Assembly: GCF_905147365.1 (NCBI RefSeq)
Contig: NC_056420.1
Coordinates: 9,992,001 to 10,056,000 of the forward strand
DNA from: Aricia agestis
Taxonomy: Eukaryota > Arthropoda > Insecta > Lepidoptera > Lycaenidae
Length of the DNA: 64,000 nt
Reading direction: 5' to 3'
Below, piece by piece: positions 37,001 to 44,108 of the stretch. The position numbers were made by a program, and so were the translations under genes. Every line of letters starts with the position of its first letter. Position 1 is the stretch's first letter. The notes under the pieces are model-generated. The model did not search any database. It was given only the letters and a program-made list of their open reading frames with translations, and was not told where the DNA came from.

Positions 37001-39932
37001 TGTTAAATATTTAACGGACATCCATAGCAGGAATTAAATTTAACACCGTTTTAGGCGATTTGACATGACATTAGCGTATGGTGGAACGCTCGATAGCTCT
37101 TAACAGGCCATTAACTAATTTAACAAGCCATTATTTATTTAACATTGCTTGATGAAACTGGGTCTTAAATAGTAAATATTTTGACGTTGCTAACAGCATA
37201 GCAGTGTTTTAAGTGACAAAAAAATAGAATTATATTAAAATGGATGCAAATAAAGTTTATTTAAATGTTTACTGTCTTTAATATTCAATAACCTACCTTA
37301 TCACGTTGTCACAGGGTTCATATTCCTCCGGCTGATCTGCCCGGCGCTGGTGGAGCCGCGCGCGTGGGGCCTCGTCGCGGGCTCGCCGCCGCCGCACGCG
37401 CAGCGCTCGCTGCTCATGGTCGCCAAGTGCCTGCAGAATCTCGCCAACCTTGTCGAGTTCGGTGCCAAGGTAAATTGGAATTTAATTTAATGTGATAAGA
37501 TCTAATTTTGCAAACAGTTGCTAAAAGCGTGCAGAATCTCGCCAAACTTGTTGAGTTTGGCACCAAGATAAGTTGAACTTTATTGAGATCTCTTTAAGGT
37601 CTAAAATCGCGTGAATGTCACACTTACACTGCGGACTTCTAGCACAATAGACATAACTACCAGTAGTTCGACTGCAAAGAGAAGGACAGGTTTCAATATC
37701 TGTCAAATACGTCGGGTTTCACTACGATTATAAACGGAATATGCCTTGCGCTGGCTGGTATAATTTATTTTTAAATATTTAAAATAAAGATTTCAAAATT
37801 GGATTCTGACAATTTTAATCGCATGTGCCAAAACACAAACAACAATACGACCAAAGAGGAACACGTCCAGCGAATAAGTCATAGTTTTAAATTCGTAGGT
37901 AACAATTTAACAACCCTAGCGATGATTTTCGTCATAATACGTCAAATTAAAAAATTTCAACATCAGTTCTAAGTCGGCATACTCTATAATTCTGTCTAAT
38001 CTGCTTCTAGTTTCAAATAGTTAGAGCTTGCAAAATCTTAAGAGCCCCCGAGACGATCAAACGGTTTGATTCAAACCTTACGTGTTTTATGCGACCGTTT
38101 GATGTCGGTTTGAATGGTTTGTCAAACGACACTGCGCAGTTTCATTCAATACGCGCTGTCGAGTACACGTCTTGTGATGCAGAAGATGCTCTAGAGTCTA
38201 GACTCTAGAGTCTAGATTCTAGAACGGGGATCGCGATTTTCTTATCTTATGTTTATAACGTTAATGTCCTGCGTCAGAAGAGAAAAAAAAAGAAAACGAC
38301 TTTGGTCCAAATTAATGGTATGGCCTATCGACTAAGATAATATTGTTTTATCCACGAACATCTACAGAAAGTGCTAGAAACTACAGCTTCTTCTTTTTCT
38401 TCTTCATAATTCAGCACTAAACTAAGCGGGTTTGATCAAACGCGTCGGAACACGATCAAACGGCGCGTCGAACACAACGAAAATAAAAACAAGCTTCAAA
38501 CACGTAAATGTTTGACAAACCGTTCAAACTAGCTTTGTAAACGATCAAATCGGTTTGAGTCAAACCAAAATTTACGTGTTTGAGTTAAACCGTTTGATCG
38601 TCTTCGGGGCCCTTTACCAACAATAGACATAATAATATGGACGCTGTTAAGCATTCGTGTACTAACCCACATAAAAATTACGTATTGAGTTATGAATGCA
38701 GTTATGTTCTATAAATGATTTAGAACAAGACTGCATTCAAAATTTATCAACAAAAAAAATTGTGGGTTAGGACACTAATGCTTAACAGCGACCATATATC
38801 GTTCAAATAACGTAGGTCCGCCATTTACTTTAATAATCAATTCCTCTCATACTGATTTCTAATTATTTATAGGAGCCATATATGGAAGTAGTGAATCCGT
38901 TCATCTTGAAGAACAAGGAGCGCATGGTTGTGTTTCTGGACCAACTGAGCAACGTGCAAGACCCTGGCAACACTCCGCCAAACTCCAACAACAATTTTGA
39001 TATTGGTAAGTTTGTCACATCGAATAAGGATTATGAGCATGACTTTAGAAATACTGTGTAAGTATTACAATTGTAAGTTTACCCGAATTTTTTATTTGAA
39101 TAAAATATTAGATAATTATAGCCAGGAAAGCAAAATATTAGCACTTAGTATAGACCGTGTCCTGAAAAGGAGGTTCCATGTTCAATAGATTTTTAACCCC
39201 CAATGTGAGGTAAAAGAGGATTGTTATAAGTTTGATGTGCCTGTCTTAATGTTTGTCTGTGTGTCTGTATAGTTGTGCGTCTATCCGTGGCATCGTGGAA
39301 TCTGAACGGGTGGATCGATTTCGATATAGTTTCTTTTTGTTTGAAAGCTGCCAAGATCGAAAGTATTGTTAGCAATGATTCATCATCATTAGACCATAAA
39401 GTTAATTACCTAGCGGAATAGACAAACAAAGGCCTGAGCAAGAGAGATGTCACTATCAGTAACACTGCGTGGTAAAAAGAGACGTGTGATACATGACAGC
39501 AGCACTCTTTCATGACGTCCAGTCGGCACGTGTCGCACGTTGACAATTTAATCTCATAGAAATCATGTTCAATCATGCTTGTGTAAGTATAAGTAGTATA
39601 CATACACATATTTTTACACACAGATGAAACCAATTTCGGTTTCGTTTGACAGCTCGAGATTGTTGCTCTATTCCGCTAGGTATATTAACTTTATGCATCA
39701 GACTTCTTAAAGCTGAAGAATTTGCACTTCATATATTTTTTATTGGGCATTTTAAATGTTCTAAGTTTCTTTTTTTCCAGCCAAGGAGCTAGCTACGATC
39801 CACCACATATGCGTGTCGCATCTCTCCGAGCTACAGACGCTGGCGAAGACTCAGCCGGCGATACGGAAACTGGTGACCGTCACCGAGATGCTCACTAAAC
39901 ACAAGCACAAGTATCTCGAGATGATCAGATAG
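14907..39932 (+). CDS. vap: Ras GTPase-activating protein 1 (vap/RASA1 orthologue), 19 coding exons
   Basis: Nineteen exons with GT-AG borders and matching phases total 2799 nt (932 residues plus TAG), close to fly Vap and human RASA1. Order: acidic N-terminus; SH2 (about 66-155, phosphotyrosine-binding Arg92 in VRES); SH3 (about 167-225); second SH2 (about 235-315, Arg260 in FLVR); PH (about 363-470); C2 (about 480-600); RasGAP (about 610-910). The arginine finger is Arg678 in ALFRGASLA, and FLRLICPAL (about 790-798) is the RasGAP core motif. The protein is recruited to phosphorylated receptor kinases and speeds GTP hydrolysis by Ras. ATG at 14907 has AAA before it and G after it. No key residue is missing. 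Untranslated exons are not located. Introns are full of mobile elements. Confidence 0.95.
15992..16030. repeat. (AT)n microsatellite in vap intron 1
   Basis: An uninterrupted run of TA dinucleotides, about 19 units, followed by a poly-T tract. Likely variable in length between individuals. Confidence 0.9.
16390..16551. mobile_element. Non-autonomous hAT element, 162 bp, 39 nt before vap exon 2
   Basis: CAGCAGTACTCAACCT and its imperfect inverse AGGTTGAGTATAGCTG are flanked on both sides by TTCTAGAC (16382-16389 and 16552-16559). The 8-bp duplication fits the preferred hAT target nTCTAGAn. No coding capacity. Confidence 0.85.
16591..16704 (+). CDS. vap: vap exon 2 (first SH2, N-terminal part)
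   Basis: Acceptor TTTTTATAG. Encodes ETEWYHGRLDRYTSEERL, the WYHG start of SH2 domain 1, and ends at SYL before the donor GGTAAGTT (phase 1). Confidence 0.93.
17530..17674. mobile_element. TA-flanked MITE (CAGTTCGACAAGGC family), 145 bp
   Basis: ACAGTTCGACAAGGC and its inverse GCCTTGTCGAACTGT mark the ends, with TA just outside. The conserved core is GGCGCTGCTGGTAAAG. Other copies are at 47592, 49756 and 63215. The TA target suggests a Tc1/mariner-type source. Confidence 0.75.
17797..19099 (-). mobile_element. 5'-truncated CR1/Jockey-type LINE in vap intron 2
   Basis: On the minus strand the reverse transcriptase C-terminal half is readable in several frames: GVPQG, then LSPTLFILHINDM and CYADDS (the polymerase YxDD box), and YCSHLWAGAPKYQLLPLD, ending in a SSNVASVHGRR tail, a stop, and an A-rich 3' end. 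Frameshifts and one insertion (18342-18534) disable it. A second copy of the same family is at 53430-55515. Clade assignment between CR1 and Jockey is uncertain. Confidence 0.8.
18342..18534 (-). mobile_element. Short retroelement inserted in the vap-intron LINE
   Basis: About 190 bp absent from the 54-kb LINE copy is flanked by the 7-bp repeat GAACCTG (18335-18341 and 18535-18541) and begins with a T run (poly-A on the minus strand). This is the pattern of target-primed retrotransposition: a SINE or a LINE tail inserted into an older LINE. Confidence 0.65.
20113..20353. mobile_element. Foldback element with about 36-bp perfect arms, 51 nt before vap exon 3
   Basis: GCCTGCCTAGCATACGCCAA continues through CGAGATATCTCACTCT, and its exact inverse closes the element at 20353. 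The middle (about 165 bp) shows only weak symmetry. No ORF. It ends 51 nt upstream of a 73-nt exon. Confidence 0.75.
20405..20477 (+). CDS. vap: vap exon 3 (first SH2, phosphotyrosine-binding loop)
   Basis: Only 73 nt and easy to miss. It encodes VRESDRKPGSYVLSYLGR and INHF, including the invariant SH2 Arg (residue 92). It joins exon 2 in phase 1 and exon 4 in phase 2, restoring FRITAV. Confidence 0.93.
20782..21000. mobile_element. Long hairpin foldback, 219 bp, near-perfect arms of about 85 bp
   Basis: GAGTGAGCACACTGAGAC at the left and its inverse at the right end continue inward with only a few mismatches, as far as CCATACAATTTGTATGG. It is GC-rich compared with its AT-rich intron. The ORF over it is a by-product of the hairpin. 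A transcript would fold into a long double-stranded stem. Confidence 0.8.
21607..21875 (+). repeat. tRNA-headed SINE
   Basis: The head has an A box (GTGGCTCAGTTGGTAG) and a B box (GGTTCGAATCCC) spaced as in a tRNA gene. A non-tRNA body follows with GTACCCGTAACACAAGTCCT and GTGTGAAGCGTCCCTA, and an AT-rich TTATTT tail. Pol III would transcribe it from the internal promoter. It is not a functional tRNA: no acceptor stem closes. Confidence 0.8.
21905..22238. repeat. Dispersed lepidopteran repeat
   Basis: It contains GAACGCGCTAATCTCAGGAA twice in related form, and ends CGAGCGAAGCCGCGCGGAAC. Segments match the repeats at 4030, 19266, 22940 and 56813. No ORF. Confidence 0.5.
22300..22510 (-). repeat. 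GGTTCCGTACCC-family dispersed repeat
   Basis: Read on the minus strand: GTTCCATACCCAAAGGGTAA, a run of short CTGTCCG-like motifs, then the TTGCCGCTATAGTAATAAAT end. Copies also lie at 28241, 41101, 44341-44640 and 46060. Confidence 0.55.
22592..22911 (-). repeat. SINE with LINE-derived 3' end
   Basis: On the minus strand it starts GGAGAGCCATGCTTCGGCAC, passes a GTGAGTGAGTTTACCGGAGG segment and a CCCTT-rich tract, and ends in a CCCCCTT...A(n) tail. The last 150 bp or so match the 3' end of the LINE at 17797 and 55515, so the two probably share retrotransposition machinery. Confidence 0.7.
23047..23200 (+). CDS. vap: vap exon 4 (first SH2, C-terminal part)
   Basis: Acceptor CTACTACAG. Encodes ITAVCGDYYIGGRQFDSL and then LVGFYSHCSDLL, the end of SH2 domain 1, followed by a Pro-rich linker EPVPPPEPV. 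Ends in phase 0 at a GTATGA donor. Confidence 0.93.
24635..24759 (+). CDS. vap: vap exon 5 (SH3 domain)
   Basis: Encodes RVVAILPYTKMPDTDELTFQ, then KGDIFFVHNDMGDGWLWV: the ALYDY-like start, n-Src region and WLWV strand of the SH3. Ends in phase 2. Confidence 0.93.
26286..26630 (-). repeat. SINE with LINE-derived 3' end, near full length
   Basis: Same structure and orientation as the copy at 22592, with a 14-nt T run (poly-A on the minus strand) at 26287. It interrupts an older dispersed repeat. Confidence 0.75.
27202..27240. repeat. Perfect hairpin with 18-bp arms before vap exon 6
   Basis: CAGCCGTTAGAAACCTAT and its exact inverse flank a 3-nt loop. The palindrome ends 65 nt upstream of the exon 6 acceptor and could cover the branch-point region when transcribed. 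Confidence 0.8.
27306..27461 (+). CDS. vap: vap exon 6 (SH3 end and start of second SH2)
   Basis: Encodes TGEQGMIFRELVEDL (SH3 end) and SWFHPNCTKSEAVDMLVKAG, then GSFLV of SH2 domain 2. The FLVR Arg is split across the next junction (phase 2). Confidence 0.93.
28241..28496 (+). repeat. GGTTCCGTACCC-family dispersed repeat
   Basis: Begins CAGGGTTCCGTACCCGAAGG, continues through AAACGGCACCCTATTA and CTGTCTGTCCGTC, and ends in CGCCTTTTTTGCTCG. Lies in vap intron 6. Confidence 0.6.
28497..28706 (+). repeat. LINE 3'-end remnant, 68 nt before vap exon 7
   Basis: GGCCGGCAACGCACCTGCAG and GGTAGTTGCTTTCCATCAGG, then CCCCCTTATTTTATAAAAA, match the 3' terminus of the LINE at 17797/55515. Its A-rich tail ends shortly before the exon 7 acceptor. 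Confidence 0.7.
28775..28961 (+). CDS. vap: vap exon 7 (second SH2, remainder)
   Basis: Encodes PSDNSPGDYSLFFHINNQ and IQRFRIEKKG, then the C-terminal helix region ECLDAVINRYRKEQI. Donor CCT|GTGAGT, phase 0. Confidence 0.94.
29244..29537 (+). CDS. vap: vap exon 8 (PH domain, first part)
   Basis: Acceptor ATGTTACAG. After an Ala/Gln-rich linker it encodes KHQGYLHKKSDKGAKKWKAL, the first two PH strands, and LYFYDSPKRTKPKGLIDL. Phase 0 at both ends. Confidence 0.94.
30155..30325 (+). CDS. vap: vap exon 9 (PH domain, end)
   Basis: Encodes FCFQLVERALPCLSTHTFLA and then LRDWLNALRPLC, the closing PH helix with its Trp. Donor CAAG|GTTTGT is weaker than most in this gene. Phase 0 at both ends. Confidence 0.92.
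30338..30470. mobile_element. Diverged MITE (AGAGAAGTTGATTC family) 12 nt past vap exon 9
   Basis: Starts CCAGAGAAGTTGATTCTTAG immediately after the exon 9 donor and ends near CGCCTATGAATCAATTTTT. It matches the well-preserved copy at 40291-40441, with more substitutions. Confidence 0.6.
30847..31022 (+). CDS. vap: vap exon 10 (C2 domain, first part)
   Basis: Very GC-rich and Arg/Pro/Ala-rich: VARVVWLRALRVRCVTAHRL leads to ARTRPRPSPDPHWDDEFFFE, the PxWDDEF strand of C2. Phase 2 at its end. Its GC content is far above that of the flanking introns. Confidence 0.9.
31306..31378 (+). CDS. vap: vap exon 11 (C2 domain, middle)
   Basis: 73 nt encoding DVPPDVTSFTITVHNTGKRG, which follows directly on the DEFFFE strand. 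Donor GAA|GTAAGT, phase 0. Confidence 0.92.
31690..31808 (+). CDS. vap: vap exon 12 (C2 domain, end)
   Basis: Encodes VAELTIELANLANGEEVEEW and YPLAGMTPIGEWGSLRLRIR, closing the C2 domain. Ends in phase 2. Confidence 0.92.
32106..32236 (+). CDS. vap: vap exon 13 (start of RasGAP region)
   Basis: Encodes YMQELVMPREEYNPLRQLLL and the helix VKALADLCRTDRQPLAT, leading into the GAP domain. Ends in phase 1. A MITE begins 15 nt past its donor. Confidence 0.92.
32251..32715. mobile_element. TA-flanked MITE (CAGTACTCCC ends), 15 nt past vap exon 13
   Basis: CAGTACTCCCAAATGAATAA and its inverse TTATCACTTTGGGAGCACTG mark the ends, with TA outside each. Inner arms (ATGCGCATGAAAATC; TGTCATGGCAACGCCACCAA) are also symmetrical. 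No ORF. The ends and TA target suggest a mariner-type source. Confidence 0.75.
33480..33552. repeat. Hairpin with 30-bp perfect arms
   Basis: AAAATAACCACGATGGCTAA plus GGCGGGAGC and its exact inverse flank a 13-nt loop (ACAGCGCAGCGTA). In vap intron 13. Confidence 0.85.
34411..34580 (+). CDS. vap: vap exon 14 (RasGAP, arginine finger)
   Basis: Encodes ALFRGASLATAVLDQFM; the Arg in LFR corresponds to the catalytic arginine finger of RASA1. It is preceded by a repeated ELAREL/ELARES stretch coded by an imperfect GAGCTAGCGCGCGAG repeat. Phase 0 at the end. Confidence 0.92.
34864..34992 (+). CDS. vap: vap exon 15 (RasGAP)
   Basis: 43 codons from AAIAETVQKLIDAKQSAELN to LLMILDQ, typical GAP-domain helices. 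Phase 0 at both ends. Confidence 0.92.
35495..35624 (+). CDS. vap: vap exon 16 (RasGAP)
   Basis: Encodes ITLSIFTSPESCPRPVRYLC, then AAVAKWPNERFVRTRVVS. A SINE starts about 33 nt past its donor. Ends in phase 1. Confidence 0.92.
35658..35996 (+). repeat. SINE with LINE-derived 3' end, 33 nt past vap exon 16
   Basis: Starts GTGGGAGAACCATGCTTCGG and ends ...GACCCGTTTGCTCGTT, where the poly-A tail of other copies is missing. Same family as 22592 and 26286 but in the orientation of the gene. Confidence 0.75.
36200..36364. mobile_element. MITE, about 165 bp (GCGGGCCCCTAGACAAAC ends)
   Basis: GCGGGCCCCTAGAC faces the inverse of GTTTAGGGACCGGC; the arms continue as AATTTTATTGTGCAATATCA and its inverse. 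It abuts the next element at 36366. Confidence 0.65.
36366..37166. mobile_element. TIR element, about 800 bp (TAGACCCAATTTCACC ends)
   Basis: TTAGACCCAATTTCACCAAC faces the inverse of CTTGATGAAACTGGGTCTTA. The interior repeats TTAACAG/CTGTTAA motifs. A 141-bp relative with the same end type lies at 43727. Confidence 0.6.
37315..37469 (+). CDS. vap: vap exon 17 (RasGAP core motif)
   Basis: Encodes GFIFLRLICPALVEPRAW, the FLRxxCPA signature of RasGAPs, and ends CLQNLANLVEFGAK. Its 3' end is duplicated about 100 bp downstream. Phase 0 at the end. Confidence 0.93.
37517..37580 (+). pseudogene. Partial duplicate of vap exon 17 in intron 17
   Basis: The segment repeats the last 17 codons or so of exon 17 and the following donor region. 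In the matching frame it reads VAKSVQNLAKLVEFGTK against VAKCLQNLANLVEFGAK, with no stop until just past the copied donor. The donor is altered (AAG|ATAAGT instead of AAG|GTAAAT). About half the coding differences are synonymous. It is preceded by AAACAG, a weak possible acceptor. Confidence 0.8.
38038..38615. mobile_element. TIR element, about 575 bp (GACGATCAAACGG ends)
   Basis: GAGCCCCCGAGACGATCAAA at the left and the inverse of GATCGTCTTCGGGGCCC at the right; subterminal copies of CAAACGGTTTGA recur. No ORF. Confidence 0.65.
38640..38793. mobile_element. MITE, about 154 bp (CGCTGTTAAGCAT ends)
   Basis: CGCTGTTAAGCATTCGTGTA and CTAACCCAC face their inverse near 38760-38790 (GTGGGTTAG...AATGCTTAACAGCG). 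Confidence 0.7.
38873..39005 (+). CDS. vap: vap exon 18 (RasGAP C-terminal part)
   Basis: Encodes EPYMEVVNPFILKNKERMVV and FLDQLSNVQ, the end of the GAP helical bundle. Ends in phase 1. Confidence 0.92.
39781..39932 (+). CDS. vap: vap exon 19 (C-terminus and stop)
   Basis: Acceptor TTTTTTCCAG. Encodes AKELATIHHICVSHLSELQT and a basic tail HKHKYLEMIR, then TAG. Shortly after the stop, CGCAG|GTAATT could be a donor of a 3' UTR intron. Confidence 0.92.
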
Positions 39933-40290
39933 AATACGCCTTAGTGACGCAGGTAATTTTATAGTTGTTGCCTGTTTGGGGAGGGAATTATCCAAACTAA
40001 TATTATGAATGTGAAGGTGTGTGTGTCTGTCTGTCTGTTACCTTCACGCCCATACTTCGCTGGACCGATTTTGCTGAGTCATTCAATTGAATGGTGTCAT
40101 TCAATGAATGTGCTAGTCATTTAATCGAATCGCAGATTAAACCAGATGACTGCGACATATACATCCCTATCCTAGTCCCGGGAAATGACGTAGAATACTT
40201 TTTATGCCGGAAAAATGGACAGCTTCCGTGCGATAAACGACTTTTGGACGTGAACAGGTAACAGACAGACACACTTTCGCATTTATATAC
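39933..40290. other. Downstream of vap: 3' UTR or flank
   Basis: No ORF. It contains a short dispersed-repeat piece (TAATATTATGAATGTGAAGG with GTCTGTCTGTCTG). A donor-like CAG|GTAATT at 39952 and an acceptor-like TTTCAG at 40507 could define a 3' UTR intron. Confidence 0.3.
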
Positions 40291-40441
40291 TCAGAGAAGT
40301 TGATTCCTAGGCAGATGGAGGACCTACGTAGTTTGGTCGCGTTATGTCAAACCCAGCCGACAGATCACAATTAACGTGTAATTGACGTAACGCGACCAAA
40401 CTACTTAGGTCCCCGATTTGCATAGGAATCAACTTCTCTGA
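40291..40441. mobile_element. MITE (TCAGAGAAGTTGATTC ends), 151 bp
   Basis: TCAGAGAAGTTGATTCCTAG and its inverse mark the ends; arms continue with ACCTACGTAGTTTGGTCGCG. A diverged copy is at 30338. Confidence 0.75.
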
Positions 40442-40664
40442 TAGTACATAGAATATTAGTATGAATTATATTTAATTGTTACAATTATTTTTTAAATTCA
40501 GTTTCAGGGTAACGAACACTTAAAGGACAGTAGCGGTAGTGAGTCAGCGGTCTCATTTAGTCGTGTCGGTGTAGTCATTGTTAGCTTTAGCTTTTCTAAG
40601 TCGCAGGATTGTTTCAGAGGTCTATCGTGCCAAAACGATACACGTAATATAAGTTTTAATCAAG

Positions 40665-40820
40665 TCAGGGGCCGCACCACGAAACCGTTTTGAGACTCAA
40701 ACAATCGTACGAGAATGCCGCTCCCTACTGTAACAAACGTGAAATGACGTTGTTAGAGCAGGACGCGGCAATCTCGTCCGATTGTTTGAGTCTCAAAACG
40801 GTTTCGTAGTAGGCCTACAG
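40665..40820. mobile_element. Foldback MITE, about 155 bp (GAAACCGTTTTGAGACTC arms)
   Basis: GGCCGCACCACGAAACCG followed by TTTTGAGACTCAAACAATCG faces its inverse after about 70 bp. No ORF. Confidence 0.7.
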
Positions 40821-41100
40821 GTACAGCCTTACTCTGGAATCTTCGTCAAATGTAAGGCTGCTCAAATATTTGAATCGCAAAATTGTCGTTCAATTTTTTA
40901 TAACAGTAAGTTTTGAGTCGCAAAATATTTGATCGAAGTTTCAGAATCAGGCTGTTTAGATTGAGATCTCGGTTTCACAAGCACTTTTATATCGCAGCGT
41001 AAATTAATGTTGTTGTTATTATAGGTGGTATGTTACACACAAGTCGCCTTTTTAAGTTAAATTATGTTCGATCTTTAATTTTATTGTTCTAAGCTAAGAG

Positions 41101-41515
41101 TTTTTAGAGTTCCGTAGCCAAATGGCAAAAAACGGAACCCTTATAGATTCGTCATGTCTGTCTATGTGTCTGTATGTCACAACTCACAACTCACAGCCAC
41201 TTTTCTCCGAAACTATAAGAGCTATACTATTGAAACTTGGTAAGTATACGTAGTCTGTAAACCGCATTAAGATTTTGATACAAAAATGGAAAAATGGAAA
41301 AAATTATTAAAAATTTTAGTGGTACTGGTACCCATAGGTAGTACAACCGAAATAATTTTTTTTCATCTAACCTATGCGTGTGGGTTTAACTTTCATTAAA
41401 TCAACTGAAATAAAACATTTTAATTTCATAAACCTAAAATAAAAAAACATAAAAAATTATTACTGGCTGCGGAACACTTCATGGGCGAGTCCAACTCGCT
41501 CTTGGCCGATTTTAT
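41101..41515 (+). repeat. GGTTCCGTACCC-family dispersed repeat
   Basis: Begins GAGTTCCGTAGCCAAATGGC, contains GAACCCTTATAGATTCGTC and CTGTCTATGTGTCTG, and ends with GAGTCCAACTCGCTCTTGGC. Confidence 0.6.
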
Positions 41516-41936
41516 TTACCTAATTTACAGCATCGTTACATATTTTCGCTAGTAAATAAGCGCTAGTGAAAACGAAGGCTCAGTGACAAAAGCGACCTAA
41601 ATACATTTTGTATTACGACAAAAAACATATGAATCACTTGTTTTTGGTCAATTTTATAACGAATCAATTTTTATAAGTCGCTTATTGATTAGTCTACGAG
41701 CCACAGACTGTATATTGCATAAGTCTTGTATAGTTTTGGCCGGTATTATATAGCTCTCTAGCGTATGTCGTATTTATTATTATTAGACTTTATCGTGTAC
41801 TGATTATATTAACCTTTATTTTATTGTTTAGTACGTAGTATATATTTTATTGTTAAGACTTTAGGGTTAAGGTTATACCTTTTGCTAGGTTTTGTACGAG
41901 ACTTTTATAAGAATTGCCTCGCTTAAAAATAGTAAT

Positions 41937-42372
41937 AGTATGGGAGCCCTAGAACAATTTTTTTTTTATTACTATCAAGCTTATTTTTTGTGAGTAGCTT
42001 CATTTTGATATTAAGACGAACAACATTTTTATTTGTGCATAATCTCGAAAGTGGTAGTTAACAGAGAAAGAAAGGATTTCATAGTTCATACTTTGAATTG
42101 ATGATCCTAAAATATGGACTGTTTTGTTTGTAGGACAATGTTACTCTTAAATTATCTAACTAATAAATAATAACCTATCAATATACAAAAAATCAGCTCG
42201 TTAAGGTTCCGTTTTAGGGTTCTGTAATCAACAAAACTTGGTTGACTATGGATATATATATATATATATAGATATGAAAGCTAAAAATGTTGTTTGTCTT
42301 ATCAAAATGAAGCTACTCACAAAAAATTTGCTTGATAGTTAAAAAAAATTGTTTTAGGGCTCCCGTACTATA
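41937..42372. mobile_element. Inverted-repeat element, about 435 bp, with about 90-bp arms
   Basis: GTATGGGAGCCCTAGAACAA through GTGAGTAGCTTCATTTTGAT and AACAACATTTTT is repeated in inverse near 42268-42372. The centre holds a short TA repeat. No ORF. Confidence 0.7.
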
Positions 42373-43726
42373 AGTAACATCTCGATGTACTGTGAAATTT
42401 GTCAATGCTGATTCTAAAATTTTATGCTATACATAGATACACTCTATAGTATACAGTAGAACAGGGATTGCAGACTTATATATAATTTCTTTTTCTGACG
42501 GCTTGACTTTTCAACTTTAATGTAGGTTTTGCTATCCTGTAGAATTGTCTAGGGTTTAGAAGCGATAGATAATATATATCTACATAACATGACACCAAAA
42601 AGGTTTTTAAAATTAAAATGTTAGTATTATAACGTTCAAATTACTTTTTACACAAGTACCATACTCTAAAACTGTTTAAATACTTGTTAATTCTCTGTGA
42701 TACTTTTTATTGAATTTTTTATTAATTACAAATATTCATAACATTTCATTGGTGTTTCTTGCATTTATTTTATCACTACACAATAAATACTAGCCAGTAT
42801 AATATATTATTTACTTCTTTTAATCAGATAAATATTATGTCATTTGACTTATAAGGTAACAAGAAATGCAATAATGCAATTCATAACTTCCATTTTACGA
42901 TTTTTTTATTAGTAGTCTGTCGATGGAGACGTTTTTTCCATGATAAAGTTATGTGAGTATCAATAAGTATCATACAGAAATGTTTAAAGAAACAACATTT
43001 AAATAGTTTTCTTAAATTCCAATGAGTGGAAATAATTTTGTAACAAAACAAAACATTCCATCTCTTACATAATATTATTTACAACATCTTATTTAAGACT
43101 TGACTCATAATTTCGAAAATTTTACCTACAAAATTTTGTATAAGAAATATTTAACTTTTAGTAAAGGTTATAACAGTAAACAGCCCTATGTTGCGAAGTA
43201 GAAAGCAGTGATGGTGTAACTACAGAGTTGGACACTTCTTCTAACAGCCCTGATTTCATCAAACTTATTTCGAAAAAAGACCCTCATTATTTTCAACCAA
43301 TTTCACTTGTAAAAGCTATAACATCATGTTATCTCTTTAGTGTCTCATAGTAATAAAGGAAAAGACATGATACTTAGATGAATGTTTATTAACAGGTGTT
43401 GGTACAATTGGGATTTAGCCTTCAACCCCTTGACTTTCTTGCTCAAAAAATGTATAGTGCCATATTATATAATAGATGATAAGAGCATTATTATTTTCGT
43501 TTTTATAACAACTATTATGACTATGTTTAACTCGTATGTCCTGTTTATTTTATTACACAATTATTATTTATAATCGCTATTGCACATTATATTATAAGAA
43601 ACGTATTAATTTTTAACTACATAATAATGTAAATCCTTTTAAATGTATTCTTAATTCTTACATTAACCCAAATTACCTAGTTTATAGTGTGTTTAGTGCA
43701 ATAAAACTAATATAATCTAAAAGACT
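42373..43726. other. AT-rich intergenic stretch, nothing recognised
   Basis: Low-complexity AT-rich DNA with stops in all frames and no clear inverted repeats or known repeat ends. Confidence 0.5.
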
Positions 43727-43867
43727 AAGCCCCAATTTCACCAACGTCTGTTAGTGTTAACAGCTTGTTAAATTGTCATGTCTTCTCTTTCATTCATAAG
43801 AAAAACGAAAGAGGTAACGTGATACTAACTCGAGCGTTAACTTTAACAGTCGGTGAAATTGGGGCTA
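43727..43867. mobile_element. MITE, 141 bp (TAAGCCCCAATTTCACC ends)
   Basis: AAGCCCCAATTTCACCAACG and its inverse CGGTGAAATTGGGGCTA enclose TTAACAG-type repeats, as in the larger element at 36366. Confidence 0.75.
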
Positions 43868-44108
43868 AACTATCCACATTTAAATGTATAAAAACTTTAG
43901 TCAGCGCCGTTTCGTTTTAATGTCAAAAATTATCAAAATATATTACCCACTAACTACTCGAAAATCTTGGCCTTAGTAGAAATAAACTTCTATAAAATAT
44001 TTGGATAAAGTCAACTGCTTTTAAATGTTTGGACATTTTTACATAACTTGTTATATATTCCACATTGAATACAGGAAAATATTATGCAACATGATGGAAA
44101 TCCTCAAT

